Positions 5,108 to 5,233 of a stretch of DNA of 5,233 nucleotides are shown in pieces (position 1 is the first letter of the stretch; each line of letters starts with the position of its first letter). The position numbers and the translations under genes were made by a program. Location: the NCBI GenBank assembly GCA_023261345.1, contig JAHFPE010000071.1, forward strand, positions 1 to 5,233, read 5' to 3'. Below the pieces are notes generated by a model. That model was given only the letters and a program-made list of their open reading frames with translations, had not been told where the DNA came from and made no database searches. This DNA is from Candidatus Woesearchaeota archaeon. Lineage in GTDB: Archaea; Nanobdellota; Nanobdellia; Woesearchaeales; ARS49.

Positions 5108-5148
5108 GCAAATTGCGAGTAGAAAGTTTGTAAATTTTTGCAATTTGC
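5108..5148. repeat. 9-bp inverted repeat upstream of the AAA+ gene promoter
   Basis: GCAAATTGC (5108-5116) and GCAATTTGC (5140-5148) are exact reverse complements separated by 23 bp, about 32 bp centre to centre. The inner arm begins 36 bp beyond the TATA box, a place where archaeal activators may bind. The rest of 5041-5233 shows no coding start I can support. Confidence 0.4.
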
Positions 5149-5233
5149 CATTACACCAATAAGATGTACAAGAAACTAAAAAACAGATGTATCTAAACCA
5201 AAATCAACAGGAGACTATTTCTCCAACACGAGC

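Noticed and set aside
5201..5233. AGGAG at 5211-5215 as a ribosome site for a plus-strand gene at the right edge
   Set aside because: No ATG, GTG or TTG follows at a suitable distance before the window ends.

Overview
The window reads as archaeal, most likely from a DPANN-type lineage such as Woesearchaeota; that placement is inference. The signs are TATA boxes at archaeal spacing, two genes that look leaderless, one near-complete match to the archaeal anti-Shine-Dalgarno sequence, and a tRNA-Thr with a 27-nt intron at position 37/38, U73 and no encoded CCA. I see no sigma70-type promoters, CRISPR array, insertion sequence or rRNA.

Layout, left to right. Positions 1-34 (minus) hold the first codons of a gene that leaves the window, behind an excellent ribosome binding site. 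It is divergent from a complete DEAD-box RNA helicase of the RhlE/RhlB type (193-1407, plus). A self-complementary TATA element at 111-120 lies almost midway between the two starts and could serve both. Convergent with the helicase is an intron-containing tRNA-Thr(UGU) (1509-1608, minus) with an oligo-T terminator and an unusual elbow: G at position 55 and probably A at position 18. Positions 1609-1960 hold no gene I can defend, but contain a degenerate GAC-type repeat whose units keep a strict multiple-of-three spacing.

The right 60% is a three-gene minus-strand block read from right to left: an AAA+ ATPase of the MoxR/Mg-chelatase-I type with an inserted CxxxC...CxxC zinc-binding-like knuckle (4027-5040), a von Willebrand factor A (VWA) protein with an intact metal-binding MIDAS site (2892-4043, overlapping the ATPase gene), and a multi-pass membrane protein of the SpoIIM/DUF95 family (1961-2809). 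The ATPase and VWA genes form a coupled transcription unit. The membrane gene follows after an 82-bp gap with its own TATA box and a palindromic operator-like site. AAA+ ATPase plus VWA protein is the classic pairing for a metal- and ATP-dependent remodelling machine; the SpoIIM-like neighbour suggests that it acts at the membrane. No cobalamin or porphyrin chelatase large subunit is visible, so true chelation is not supported here.

The strongest candidates for novelty are the A18/G55 tRNA elbow, the zinc-knuckle ATPase/VWA/SpoIIM locus, and the triplet-phased repeat tract.
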